NCBI RefSeq assembly: GCF_001522545.3
Contig: NC_031769.1
Coordinates: 13,803,617-13,867,616 of the forward strand
Direction: 5' to 3'
Source: Parus major
Lineage: Eukaryota > Chordata > Aves > Passeriformes > Paridae
DNA: 64,000 nt
The notes under the pieces were generated by a model. The model ran no database searches, was not told where the DNA came from, and saw only the letters and a list, made by a program, of their open reading frames with translations. Below are positions 39,101-54,100 of the stretch, in pieces. The number at the start of each line of letters is the position of its first letter. The stretch's first letter is position 1. The translations under genes and the position numbers were made by a program.

Positions 39101-42100
39101 AATAGGTACAGAACTGTTTCTTTAACTAGGGATAGATTGAACCTGTAAAACATAGGTCAGGGTCCTGAAGAGGCATGTTTTATCCCATAATATAGTTACT
39201 TCAAAAACTACCACCTCTCCTGACATTTTCAAGCCAAGAAGTCAGTGCATGTGATCTTCTCCAGCCAGCGGATGATGAGGGCAGTAGAAGGGAAAAGAAG
39301 AATCTGCAAAAGACATACATTATTGCATAGTCTATAATGAGTGAAAAAGATTGATAATGAAAATAACAGTAAGTGAGAAGAGACAAAAACCTGGATCACA
39401 TTCCAGGAGTGCTTATCTTAAGCCAGGGAACTATACGTGAGGCATGAAACATAAACGTAGCACCAAGTCTCTGTGTTCTGGTTTTCCAGATGTGGTGTGC
39501 TTTGCAGATATTGGGTTATGTGTTTTCTGGCATCTTACACAAATCTGAAACTTTTAACTGTAATAACAAAGTTCAAATTTTTACTGGCTAGGCAGCAGCT
39601 ACCGGAAAGTCATCATCAGTGAGAAGCATGCAGGTGGCCGGGAGGGATGACTGATATCACTGATGTCTTATTTATTTATAACTTCAACAAAAAACAAAAG
39701 AAACACCTTCCATGTGTCCTCATTGAGCACAAAGTGATTCCACATCTCACTGCCTTCCTGCTGCTGTTACCAGAATGCTCAGACATTTCCTCTCTTACAT
39801 GTGCTCTGCAGAGAGGTTTCTTCAGCAACGCGTTGGGAATTACCACCTTGTGTGTGCACCCCTCCTGCTCCTCTGCACAGGCCCACTCACTGGGACTTCA
39901 GAGAGCAATAACATTATGGTGTCTCTACACACACAGCCCTCAGGGATCTCATTCTGCCTTGCCAGGCTTTCACTATTCATTGACAGGAACAAACACCCAT
40001 CAGTGAAGAGACAGTCTGGGGCTTTGCTGCCCAGCTCTGCTCAGCCCTTGAGCTCGGACATGCCTCAGTGCAGGGGGCAGAACAGATACTCCCCATTCCA
40101 AAGAAGTACTAAGCAACCTTCAATCCTCAGACACAACACATGGTGCTCATCAGGATGTTACTTCCAACTGCATGCTGGATCTCCAGCACATGTTCTAACT
40201 TAGCAACTGGATTTTGTTTCAGCTCCGACCGCTGTCCCTACCGTTTCCGAAGGCAAGCCCGTGGATGAGTGTGATGACGACCAGGCAAACTGTCACAGTG
40301 GCACAGGTGATGACTACCAACTGACAGGTGCAGAAACCATCCTCATTCCATTGCAGCTTCATTGTAGCTCATATCCATCACCAGCTTAATGTTTGCACTG
40401 ATTTAGCCACTCAATATTAATGGACATTAGTATGCAGTTTGTATCGTTAGTGCTGTCAAAACATGGGCATCTGCCTTTTACATATGACAATACTTTTGAT
40501 TGTTTTCTCAGCTATGTAATTTTTGAAGAAAATAATAGTGACTAGATGGAAGAGAGGGCAATTTTTTGAGCAGCAATTGTGTCTAATCAAATCTTCTAAT
40601 CAAACTCTCTCTTACTAAGAAGAAAAGCTGGACAATACGCTTGAGATTTATTATCTGAGATTGAAGAACTTAAATTATTGCTTGGTTACATATAGGCTTC
40701 CTACCTAAAACTTAGTATAGGACTCAAATCTCATCCCCAAACCTTTCCCAGACAGAAACAAAAAACAGATTTGTTTCATCAGAGTGTACTGCCACATAAT
40801 CACACAGCCAGAAATATTTTTATGAGCTTCCCTGCCTACACTGCATTACAGCCACAGAGGGGCTGATGTTCTCCAAGCTGCCATCACCAACCAAAAAATA
40901 GGAGGGGAAGATGTACCATAGACTGCATCTGGAACAGAGGAAGCTTGCTAGGTTTCATATCCTCACACTTCTGCACAGAATCATTAGTCTGAGACAGCTG
41001 ACACTGCACCTTTATGTTTTTGATCTCTTCTTGGAGGTCACTTGGTCCACAAATCTCTGTGTCTGCTTGATTAGATCTATACATCTGCAGTAATTGAGCT
41101 TGTTTTAGATGCAGCGACACAAGTTATTTCATCACTGCTCCCTGATGTGCTTATCTAATAAATGTTTATTGCTTCTTATATCCATGACATAAAATAGCAT
41201 TAAAATCTGGCAATAGCTGTCCAAGAGGACATTGAGTGAGCTTAGGTAAGAGATTGGTTTTTTGGAATGAGTCAAGTAGAACATCAGGCAGCAGATACAA
41301 ATGAAAGTGAAATTTCAATATCAAACCCTTTCTGAGCTTTGCCAATGCCTCCTGTAATTGCATATTGCAAATCATAAATTGCAAAAAACAATTCTTGAGT
41401 GGAAAAGACAGTGCACAGTCACTGTCACTGCTTTTCAAATCAGTGTCTCAGATGAACCTTATTCTTTTTGAAAACTGCCACAAAGGGATCATGATAAAAT
41501 AGTCTGTATTGTGTTAAGGTAGCTCAGAAAGCTTTCAATGTTACTAAACAGTGTAATTTATTTATTTATTATTCATAAAAGAAAGAGGCAGGTCAGGATG
41601 CACTAGGGATTCCTGCAGAGTCCTACAAAGCCCTGTAGGTAGAGACATATTGCACATAGTGGAGGCTCTGTCAGGGAAAGCAGACAGATCTATGCAAGCA
41701 CCTTCCATGTTCATAGTCTCTGCACTTCAAGGAGCTCAGGACTTCATCCCACATATCCCTTAGGGAACGTTTATTGAGCAGAAGAAAAACCTTCTGGCAG
41801 TTTCTGCAGGTTGTGCTTAGGGAGCAGTTTATAAACTGTAAGACAGGGGAACAGCCGCCAGCCTTCCTGAGCACCATCTCTTCTAGGGAACTGAATGTTT
41901 TTAAGTATTAATATTGAAAATTACTGCCCTGCCCTCCTACAAAAGTGCAGACACTTAAGTATAATTTATTACTACAGTACCTAGAAACCCTAGGCGGTGC
42001 ATGGCCAGTTGTTCTGGACATTGGAGAAATGCTGCATTGTACATATGGTGTTACTTATAACAGTAAAACACAGAGAACTGATTTTACCAATAAATTAATT

Positions 42101-45100
42101 GTAAACATTCCTTTCTTCCTTCAAAATGCATAGAAGGCAAGTGTGTAAGTCTTGTGGCCCATTAAGGATAGCAGGGCAGTGCAGAGGGGATTTCATGAGT
42201 GCCTTACCCTCTGTTACCCGCTCCCAGTGCAAGCGTGGCGTGCGCGCTCTCGTGGGCGCGACTGAAGAGTCGCTTCCCTGACAGCACTTGCACATATGTG
42301 AGTACCACAGTGAAGCCTCCCTTGCAATTAACTGTAATTGTGCTGTAGGCCAAATTCCTTCCTGCTCTATTTGGACCCCATACAGAGCTACTCTATTTGC
42401 GTGGTTTATAGCATTTCCCATCAGATCATTCTCACAAACATAAAGCTGATACAGCTTGGGCATTCATTCTCATTGGAAGTCATCATAGTCATCCTTTCTA
42501 TAATGTTTTAAGCACTTGCTTGCTGGAGAAAAGAAAAGAGGAGCCGTTGACTGGTAATCAGCACCCCACAGTGCATTTATAATTGTACTAATTTCCTTTT
42601 TGTTTCCTTATGAATACGAGGCTTGCTTTAAAAAGTCAAGTATTTTAAAAATACCAATTAGTAAGCCTAGGAGAGGGCCATGACCCCACTCACCTCTTGT
42701 TTATCTTCATGAAGAAAAGGACAAAGGGGAAGTTCTTAATTCCTCCTTCACTTTGAGACAGAAGTGAAACCTACCTTAGACTAGATCCTGAAGTCTGGCA
42801 ATTCCCATGCACCTCTCCTGTGAGCTGATCTCACAACACAGCTATGAAACAACATAGCCCCAGTTTTACCTCACATCCCTGATATGAGAAACAACAGCTC
42901 ATGGGTAAATGAACAAAATAGTGACTGTTAAAAGGTGCCATAAAGACCAGTTGCTCACTTCCCACGTGGTTTGGAGTAAAACAGTGTCTATAAACTAAGG
43001 TCGGTCAAAGGGACATGTTGGGGATGATTTAGTCGGTGTTTGCAAGGGCTCCAAAGATACACAGCTTTACTTAATGAAGAGTTCTTGTGTTCTTTTTTGA
43101 TAAAGGAAACCAGACTTTTAATGTCATATTTTCATGCTTAAGCTCACATATTCAGTTAGCTACATGTCTAATAAAGACAGTAATATTTCAGGTTTATATA
43201 TAGGCTATTCCTGATGACTGCTGTGTCCTTTGTTGTGTCACACATATCATGATACGCATAATTTCTTTTCCAGGTGGGACTACAGTGCTGAATACAGAAA
43301 AGCCAACAGTAATTGACAATACATTACAACCAGGTAAAAAAAGAATTCTTATTAAAACTGCAATAAATTCCATACCCAAATTTCATGCCAGAGACAAAAT
43401 AATGAATTGCAGCACTTCCTGACTTACCATTCCTTAAAGTCTCTGAAGTAAAGAAGCATCTGGTCTCTTAGCTCTGTACAGTAAATATTTTATTCCTTTC
43501 ATCCACATGTAGATACAGCAGAGAACAAGATTTCCTTCTGCATCAGCAAATGCCAAGTGCTGACAAAATTAAACTAACTTAATCACACAGTGCAATGTTT
43601 AAATGTGGCATGTCAGCGACACAAAGTGTGTTTGCAAACTCCAGGAAAACAAAAACAGCCACATAGGCCCACTCACTATTTATATCCACGGTTTTACAAA
43701 ACCAAGACAAGTCAAGTTTGCCAGTTTTTTCCACCAGGGAGCTGGCAGTTTTACAATATTGTTTTCTAGCAAGTTTTCTTGAAATGGGGTTACATAAACT
43801 GCTACCATGAACTTGAAAAGGGAAAACCAAGTTGTCACTGGCAGCAGGTCCTTGTTACTTAATACAATAGCTAGCAGCTTTTAAATTCCTTCGTTTGCTG
43901 CTTCCTCAGCTTTCATATAATTTTTTTAATATCCTGTACAATTTACTGGGAGCTGGGGAGAGGATGGATTTGGGCAGAAAACCTGAACTCCAAAAACTAT
44001 AAGCACCAGTTAAGAATCCTTTGAATCAATAATTGTGGAGTGGTAAAGAAGTCAGTTTTCAATTATTCCCATTTCCTCCTTTAAAGCACAGTCAGACACA
44101 GTCTTGCAAGTGATTTATTAACAGGGTGGGTAAGTGTTTGGCATTGTTTCCTCAACCATGTGACACAATCCACTCTTGTTTCAAGTGAAAGAAAGGGACT
44201 AATAATGCAAAAAATTTCCTAAAGGACACTGATGGTGTTGATCTGATTAAGAGATAGAGCTGACTTAGCTCAGATGTTGTTCCCACTCTCAGCCTGTGCA
44301 TTCAGATATTGCAGAGGCCAATGCTTTTACTCTCCTCAAAATTTGTCTCCAGGGTCACCCAACTGGCTAAGTCAGCATACACTATTTTTACCTCTGCCCT
44401 GCTTTATGAGCATGAGCTTGGATCAGGGAGCACCAGTGCAATGAGAAACACAAGAGTGAGCCAGTCCCCCCTCTTGGGACACCTCTCCAGCCTCCTCTTC
44501 ACAGTCAGTGCTGCCGAAGGGCTGGACGGCTGCTGCCGGTCTCACCCTTCTGCAAAGGGGTTGGGGATGCAGGGGAAGAGAAGATTCTGTGAAGTGGATT
44601 TAGAGCAAAGCATTTTAACTTTTATGTCTGAAATTATCTGTTAGGTTTCTATTTTGATGAGATTAAGGATTTTTTTCCAGTTTTTTAAACTGTCTTCTTG
44701 CATTCAAGCAAATTGCAGATTTAGAAAGTGCCTCAGTGCAGTGCAGTTTCACTCCCTCCTGAGCAGTGCCAGCTGCTTTGCAGGTTGTGTTTAATCCCCT
44801 TGGCTTGGGTGGGACTCTCCAGTAACAGATTGACTGTTACTACCAGAGATTAAGATATCCTCATTTTCTCTCCTTACTTCCCTCCTGCACCACCTTTGCT
44901 TACTCTGTGATGTGCCAAGTTTTTTCTCTATTAAAAGAGTTTCTGAGGCTCTGTTCAGAGCATGCCAATGTTACTTCCCTGCATTGTGCTGGTAGGAACC
45001 GTTTCCTTCCGGGGAATAAGGGACGAGTTCACATCCCAAACTCCAGGCTCCCACATGGCAGCACATTACAAAGATCATAGATAGAGATCAGCCAGACGCT

Positions 45101-48100
45101 AATAAATAAGAATAAGGTTTCCAGAATTTCCAGTTTAAGACATAAAGGTTTCCAGCTGCCTCATAATCCCTCACTGAAAACCAGCCAAAAACTCCCAAAA
45201 AGGGGCAGACAGAAATTTCCCTCAGCATGGGGAAACCCCTCCTGGCATGGAGGTGAAACATCTCCTGCTGAAGGGATGTGACTGGACCTGGGTGCCATGG
45301 GGAAGCCCACAGAGCAGGGGCCGTGAGGCCGGGAGTGAGTCTGCTCCGTCAGCCACAAATAATGTGGTTTAAACTGCCCTTGATGTTCCATGGCTGTTTG
45401 GGGGCCCCTGGCCCTCTGCTGCCTGAGAATAAGTGCACTCTTTCAGCTCTTCTCAAGCTGAACAAGGTAGGAATTTAACACATCAAGGACTGAGCCTTCA
45501 GCTTTGGGCTTAATTCCCTTTAAGGCCTGGTTTACCTTAATGTGTTATTGCACCATGAGGTAAATGAAGAGCTCCAAGCCAAGGAGCTATTCCAAGGTGA
45601 CCCTGCATGAGCTACATGCTGCCAGTGGTGGCCACAGCAGCTTGTGCCACAGTGGCTGGGGACAGACTGACCAGCCCTCCCAGCAGCAGCGCCTGCCATG
45701 GCACAAGTACTCTGCAATAGGTGCCAGCACCACGTACCACTGTCCTGCTGCCTGCATTCCAGCCTGCAAATATCCCTAATCTTGTTATCCCAGAATAACA
45801 TGCTTGTGTGTGTCAAAGCCTGAGATTATCCTATTCCAACCAGCTTTCATACACTACAGAAACAGTAAAGAGCAAATAGCTGGAAAGCCTCTGTTTGTAA
45901 ACAAGCTGTTCCATCAAGGAGTCCTCTACAGTTCATTTCAAGGGGACTGAATTAAAAGAAAATAAAACAGAAACATGATTTCAAATAGCAAAAAATGTTT
46001 AAAAGTTTGGATATTTTATTTTTTTTTAAGAGAGGATCTACTTTCCTCCTCAGCCTTAAAAAGATGCCTTTCACAAATCTGTCTGTCAAGGTAAAAACCT
46101 CAGTCCTCGGCCCTAAGACCTTCCAACATCTAATCTTTTTGAACACATATTTTTCAATTCTAAAGGACTATTTGAAATGCTTGTCTCTTAGCTATTTACA
46201 TACAGAGCAAGCTGTTCATTTACATTACGTGCTCTCAGTGTGTAATCTGAGTCCTTTGTAAAGCAGACTGTTCTGAGAAGTACCTTGTTTTTCACACATG
46301 TAATAGCTATTTCAGAAAAATATAACTAAAAAATCCTGAAGTTAAAATCTCTGCTAAGAAATAATTTAAACGTAGAATAGGTCTAACTCTCATTTATGCT
46401 GGAGCAACTTTGTATCAGTAAAGGGATATTAAGGCTGTTAAATTATCATTTACTATCATTTAAGATAATTCTGTGCTTCCAGCATAAATGGTATAAAAAG
46501 GTGAAATGCAAATACAAATCAGACCAAATATACTACTTTGAAGTACTCCAAATTATGTTTGTAATTTCCTATTTTAATGTTGATTTACCCTTTGGCAAGA
46601 GCATCTTAGAGAGCACTTTCATATCATCTTTAATGCCATCATGCTTCTTCTTGCCTCTTGTTGGAAGAGTTATAAATATATGTCAAAGTCTGTGGGCCAC
46701 AAAAGATTAATGGACTCACAAGAAACTCACTCAGCTAGATTTTCAAATTACTTTCTTGCTCATGTGCAGTAATGGTCCCAGCTGTGAGCAAGATGTGATC
46801 AAAAAGTACAGCTGTTGGTTATTCTTTGAGAGGATAAATCTGTTTTAATTCAGTATCACGTACCCTACATTTTGAAAAAGGCATATGGGATTTCGTCACA
46901 CCTCCCTCACAGATTCTCATCTGAGCTGCTGCTATTTGGTTACATAATAGCTGGTTTTCTTTGTCCTCTCATTACACACAAACTCAGAGATCAATCACCT
47001 ATTGGCAGGAGAATTATCCTACCATGGGAATGGGCCAGTGCTGCAGAGGGAGCCCAACAATTGCTACTCGTCCCTAGTTTCCTTCCTTCCACCAGAGCTG
47101 CCAAGCTATGGTTCAAGGACAAAGAAGAGGACACATTGCCTGTAGCTTGCTGTGAGCTACTGCATCAGCCCCCTGGGACCTTTAATAGAAGGGCTGAACT
47201 AGTCTGTCTTTTCTGGGGCAGATCCATTGTCCATACTGAACCATAATGAACCTATCCTGATGCTACAAGTGTCCATTATTAATTGGCTAGCAGGCCTATT
47301 TCTCCTTTTTTATGGGTCCCTGGGAGAAGCACTGGAAGAGACATAAGAATAGGCAATAAGAGATGGCATGTTTAAGAAGCTCATAAAATAAGAGCACTCT
47401 GAAATGCCTTGCCTTTGACCTTCAATCCCATTGCTGTGATTGTCTAAGGAATATAGTAACACAGTAACTTTTGGGAAAGCAATAGGAACCCAGCAAGAGA
47501 CAGCTAGCTGCGTGCAGGCTACTGGTCAAATTCTCCTCAGTTTCAGTGGATTCTACTACTGCATGGAAAACAAGTTCATTTTTATGCTGCACCATGATTC
47601 TGAAGCCAAGGAACACAGGCAAGGCAAAGCATATCAGACTTAGGCTCTTTGCCAATTTCCTGGACTATATATTTCAAATGAAAGTGTAAGAAAGTATTTA
47701 TTAGATGGAGCTGTGAAATCTAACTCTGTTTTGAAACTCTCCTTTTGATCCCAGTGTTCAGAACTGTCATCAGAGCATGAAGTAAAAGGCTTTTGTCACT
47801 TCCTGCACTTTAGAATTAACAATTAAATTCTGGATGTTTTCCTTATCCATGTCAGTGTCCAGATCTATTTGAATTGTGTTCAATCTTAGCAGCATTCAAG
47901 GGTGCAAGTACCACTCACATCATATGAGAATTTTTTTCCTTTGATCCACATTGAGCTTCACTGGATATCTCACATTACTTAGGCTGTGAAATGGAGAAAC
48001 CAGAATATTGCTCTGTTCTGTGTCTCTGGATTCATCACTCATTTACATACTTCTCCTATGTATTCTGCTATTTATTTTTAGTCAGAGTTGAACAATACCA

Positions 48101-51100
48101 GTCCTATCAATGTCTTTCTGCTATGTGCTCATTTATACTGTGTAGTATCTTCAGATGGATGTGATCTATCTACCACCGTTCTCCTTTCTTGTGGTTTGAA
48201 TACCACACGGGCTATCACTACTTTGCATGATATAATCTTTCGTGATTAATAAGATTAATTTTGTTCTACGTTTTCTAAAACATTTTCTGAAGTTCTGTCT
48301 CGTGGCTCTGATGTCAAAGCCATGCAATATAGCTCTCCCTAGGAACCTCCTTGACAATGAAAGGCGATTTTTCACAATCTTAAAACTCTTTAATTCATTG
48401 GAATGTCACTCTGTTTCTTTTAAAATTCCCCTTGATTTTCAGATGTCCCCTTTTGGGCAAGATGTCTTTGATCATGGCCCCATTGTCTAGAAAAAAAATA
48501 CCTCATATACTGAAGAAAGAGACATAATGGATTGCCTTTCTGCACTCGTGTGCATAGACTGAGTTCTGCTTCTTCAATATTTTGAGCCCAAAGAGAGATT
48601 ATTCACCACAATCTGCTTTTTTCCTAGAAAGGGCGAGGGTGCTCCAGGAAACATCTTTCCTCCACATTGAATTCCTGTGCCAGACATTATCTGTTGAATT
48701 CATTTGTTCCCAACGAGGATGCTGCGTTCGTGCCAATGCGGAGTAGACCCCTCTGGAGGCCAGCAGGAGAGAGGGGGGAGGCAGGCAGGATGGGGAGGAT
48801 GAAAGAAAGGAGTGAAGAATGAGGGCTCAGTGCAGAGAGACACCACAGCACAGCCGAGGCACTGACAGGCAGAGCACAGGGGCAGGAGTTCCCATAGGCT
48901 CAGATGTCTCTGCTGACAGAATGAAATTTTCTAGGGCCCAGAGGGGAGAGGACACAGTGGCTGCAATGCAGGAATCCAATGAGTTGAGAAAAAACTGTGT
49001 CTGGGAGCAAAGGCCTGCCAAACAAGGACACAGCAAGCAAGGAGAGAATGATAGATGAACCCTTTTTATATCCCTTCTGTCTCAACCTACTCACCTGAGG
49101 TTTTGTGTTGTTCAAATTAATACTCTAGTTTACCTTCCATTAAAATTTGGGTTGTGAGTTCAAAAGCCTTACCAGTCTTCACTGGCAGCTCAGTACATGG
49201 AGGAGGTCTTTGCCTCTTCAGACTGGAAGAGCTCCACTTCAAAGGTCTGGCCAACTGCAGGTCTCAACACACTTCCCATTTTTCTCATTATTTTCCCACA
49301 ATAAACAAGCACATTCTAAAGGTTGCATTACCTTTTCTGGCTTTTTTTATTAATAATAGGCAAGAAACACAATTCTTCCCCCAGAGCTGATATTGATGGA
49401 AGACTCCTTTGTTCTTAGTTCATACTTGCACAAACCATCTCATTAAAGTAAACCTTTAACGTTATTCCTTTAATAAGGAGTGAGTCATGCCTGAGAAAAT
49501 ATTCCAAGATTTGGTCACATTGCTGTTGGGAGGGTATTGGTCTACTGGGAATTGTCACTGCTCAAGGTGAGATAAAAGTTCATACCAATGGGGTAGGAAC
49601 GAAATGCTCAAAAGATCTCAAACTGCTTCTGAAAATAAGAAATGCAAAGGATTTATATGCTATCTTTGTATAATCTTTCCATTGAAATCCCAAGTTCTAT
49701 TGAAGAAAATAAGCTACAATGTATTAAACCTTTGGGCAGAATTGAAAAGAAGCTGAAAACAAGATATGATCTCATCCTGACCATAATACCAGACTTCCCT
49801 TATTTTACGCAGAGCTTGTTTTGAAGCTTATTTTGAGTTCATTTGGCAATCAGCCACATTTGTCCCTTTTCCCTCTCAATTTGTCCATTTCAATGCTGCC
49901 ATCTTGTGGGCCTACTTAGCTGTCTGGAAGATGCTGAAAAAATTCCTTATTGAAGCCAAGAACTGTAGACTTCACCAGAAATCCTTTCCTGCCAAGGACA
50001 TTCCATTAATGTTTCTGGTTGTTCTTATTTTTGTCCAAATTTCATTGTGAATTGCAAATTGTGGCACCATTACAGTGCAAAGAGGTATTGACAACCAGAA
50101 AATACATCTGATAAGTAGGCCAGAGCTTTCTTTATGAGTCTGATATTGCTGCGATGCAGTTATCAGATAATGCGGGCAAATCAGAAGAATTAATCTAACC
50201 ACAGGAAAAAAAAAAAAAATCCCATCATATAGGTCATAAAGAGACGAGAAGCAACCACATCTTTTTCAAAAAACAATGATTTTTCATCTCTTTCCCAGGA
50301 GAGCTATCCTTGCTATGGCTTCTCAGAGTTTCAGGGAGGAATGGTTCTGTTAATGGTCAAATGTATGCATTTGTTTTGAAGTACAAAATCTGTATTATGC
50401 AATTAATAATCACATTTCATCCCCATTTTTCCATCTTTCCTTGCAGAGCTGCCACTATACAACTGTGGCTTTGGCTGGGGATCCCAAAAGACTTTGTGCC
50501 AATGGGAGCATGACAACCAGGTGGATTTAAGATGGGCAATCCTGACCAGCAAAACTGGGCCGATTCAAGACCACACAGGTAATCATGAGTTCATGATGTA
50601 GCTGTTTTGCATGGAATGAGATTGTTCTGTGTAATACCAGCATCTTCCAAAATCACAGGGTTATACCTTAAATACATAAAGTCAGAAAGATGGTTCTCTA
50701 GTAAACCTAATCCATTACAGGTAATCACAACTGAATGGAATTGTTCTTTCTGTTGGGGAAAGCAGAGATTGTTTCTTGTCTGAAGATATTCACTTCCCCT
50801 GACTTGCCTTTGGGTAATCATCACCTGGGGTAAAAAAATACCTGAATGACCAAATATTTTGCAAATATCACTGACCAGCTAATACATTTAGTCAGCTAAT
50901 GACCTCACATTATTCCTGTTTGTAGTTACAGGGACTGCCCACCACAGGAAATTATTGTATGTAGGTGAAACTTCCCAGATGGGTGCATTACCACACCCCT
51001 CTCCTTTCCAGCAGGAGTTGGAGATTATAGCCATCCTCTGCTCACAAGCAGTTTTTCAAGAAATATCACCCTGGGGAATTGATTGGTTTGTTTTGTAGTA

Positions 51101-54100
51101 ACTAACTCATAGCTCAGCATAATTAGGCAATAAATTTGCTGCAGGCTAGTGGAAAAGGGAGGGCACTGTGTGACCTGCACAGCCTCTCACTTTAGTGTTC
51201 TTGCTTGCATACGTGCAGATTAATCAAATGGGTTGAGATGAATTCCCCTTCCCACTTCTGCTACCCTTTGCTTAATGAGAATGACAAGGAAATTAGACAA
51301 AATTGGACTTTTTAAATTCTGAGACACTTTCAATTGAATCTTAAGACAAGTACAGTAGTTTCAGGGGAAAAAAAAACTTGTAATACTTTGACTATAAATG
51401 GCATTGTACAAATAAATGGCATCAAATTAACTAAATGCAGTTAGCAGAAGTGAAGGCTGTAATGGTGGAAAAATTGATGTAGAGTAAAGTGAAATGGCTC
51501 AGTAGGATCTGACATTGAAAGGAGGTTAAAAGCTATGTTAGCCAGAGACTGACAAAATCTAAAAGGCATGCATAAGTAAAGCTCTAATTAAGACAATGAA
51601 GACAGAGTTCCTGACCTGGCACTGCAATAATATTCTGAAAATGAGAGCTATCTGCACTTTGCCATCAAGGATTATAGAGAGAGAACCTGTCTTCAATCAG
51701 GAGATGAAGAAATTATATTCTTCAAATGAGATTTTGTTGTTTCCACTGGGCCCTGCTAGTACAGAAAACTTATTTGTTCCATGAGCTGTAGATTTAGTAA
51801 ATCTTACAGGCAGTCCTTTTTTCTTCTTCTGCACTTTAAATATTTTCCAAAATTTTCCTTGAACTCTAAGAGCACCTTCACCTGCCAGGTTCACAATTCA
51901 CCTGCCAGCTTGCACAGAGTGAGTGGGGTGGGTCTGAATGGCACTGATGTCCCAAACAAACCCTCAGCTGTACAAGGCCACTCTCTGTGCTGGGAGAAGC
52001 ACAGTGAGCAATTCCCAGGCATATCTTTCTCTCAGACACGTGTAAAGCTGAAAAATATACACAGAAGTAATCTTCAACAGCAAGATACACTGGATGTCAC
52101 TTCAAATTATATATCTTGTGATGAAATCTGGCCAGTGTTAGGTCTTCCAACTCAGACAGCCATCCTAATGCTGTGATTATTTTCCTTTTTTCCTCCCTCT
52201 GGATTTCCCTATTACCATTCTTTGATGAGATTTGCACATGTTGTGCTGCTCTGCACAGAAGCAAAGTTGGAAAGAACATATAGACATAAGCATTCCTTAA
52301 AAAGCTGGACAAGATTTTACTACAGGAAGACATAAAAAAAAATCATTATGTATATGTAATATACATATGTAATTAATTACATATTACATAATGTAATTAT
52401 TTTTGCAATTTGATATCATCTTCAATAAAATTCTATAAAATTATTCAACGTGCATATTGGGCAGGATACCTCTACTGCTCACAGAAAGATACAAAGAAAA
52501 GAAAACCCCCTTGTCTCATGTTAGAAGAAATAAATTTGTTTCTTATTTATTAGATCTAGCCACTGGATTTAACCCACTCCTCTTCATTCTTCATTCCTGG
52601 TTCCCATCTCCATACTCTATCCTTCTTATGCTCATCAGAGTAGCAATGCTCATCTTCCTGTCTTCACTGGTGCAGGTCTATACCATTGCAATCCAGTGAG
52701 TCTCAATTATACTGTTTCACATGAAATTCAAGGATGTTATGTATAGGCAAAGACCAATGCTGATAAAGCACCACCCTTCTAAAACACCTTCTTTTGCCTC
52801 TTTTTACTTTTCTTTCTTTTAAGTGTTGGTATAAACAGTGATATTTATACTTACTTCAGCAATATTTGAGAAATAGTATTTCTTATTATTAGTTTTATCC
52901 TTCCTACTCTGGAAAAGGATGATGTCAATAAATGCTGACTCTATCCTTTTGTGTAAGCACATTGCACATGCAATCTATTCATACACACACCAGGATGAGC
53001 TTCGTATTTTTCCACCAGGACTCTGCAAAGACACTGTTTGAAAGTTGACTGGAATGGTTGTGTGGCTGATGTAACTCAGAAGCACTTCTCTATAGTCAGT
53101 ATCTTACTTCGCAATTTTCTGTTACCAAACTAATCACTCTCCCACATGCTTCTCTCTCAGCATGATTAAAAAAGTAAGTTTCCAAGTTAAAGGTATTAAG
53201 TGTTCAGATTTCAACATGTACAAATCCATTATGCCCTTGAGAAAGTACCAGCTATAACCTTACTCTTTCAGGGAAGGGCTCACAAATATATAGAGCCCAA
53301 TATTTTGTTACAAAAATCAAGGGCATAACTCTGACACCATCTGTGACAATGCTCAGCCTCTATTTGGGAACATTCTTTAAATCTCAATTCCTGATCTCTG
53401 ACCATGGCTGTTCAAAGCCATTTCACCCTTCAGCATTCTTCCCATTCTAATCTTTCCCCTTGAGCACAGGTTACTTCAAAAAGAGATTTATTTTTTTTTA
53501 ATAGCTCTTTGCACAATTAACATCGAATAGGCCCCAGGGATTTCTCTTAAGCCTGCTGAACCAGGCTGTTTTCAGGAGGTGCACACTGACTAATGGAGCA
53601 CATAATGCTGTCTCACCAAACATGTTTGTGCCTCCTTCCCTTAGCAAAAGCAAATGCCTTGTGTGTTTCACGTGGTGAGCAAGTTGTTAGGGTTCACTCT
53701 TGGCACGAAACATCCCAGGGAACAGCAGAGGAGATGGCCAAAAGAAAGTGTAGAATAACAGAATTGTTTGGGCTGGACAAGACCTTTAAAGGTCATTTAG
53801 CCTAACCTCCCTGCAACGACCAGGGACATCTTCAAACCTGACCTTGAATGTTTCTAGGGATGGGGTATCTGCTTCCTCTCTGGACAACCTGTGTCAATGA
53901 TTCACCACCCACCAAATTTCTTCCTTATATCTAGTCTGAATCTCTTTCAGTTTAAAACAATTACCCTTTGGGCTGTCACTATGGGCCCTATTACAAAGTT
54001 TGTCCTCATCTTTGTTATAAGTCCCCTTTAGTGGCTGAAAGGCTGCAATAAGGTGTCCCCAGAGCCTTCTCTTCTTTAGGCTGAATAACCCCAACTCTCA

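Larger units (their letters stand above)
43334..50446 (+). other. NRP1: NRP1 intron 12
   Basis: A 7.1-kb intron. An ATTAAA (43,351) and an AATAAA (43,362-43,367) lie within 35 bases of the donor. A purine-rich stretch lies around 48,755-48,860 and an A-run at 50,205-50,219. The moderately GC-rich parts near 44,500 and 45,300 contain no recognised gene. Confidence 0.83.

Noticed and set aside
39775..40203. 142-codon frame running up to the exon 11 acceptor
   Set aside because: It stops just before the acceptor and no NRP1-like or other domain is seen, so it is not an alternative exon on this evidence.
51781..52176. 131-codon plus-strand frame in intron 13
   Set aside because: No domain or start context and no link to the NRP1 frame; taken as chance.
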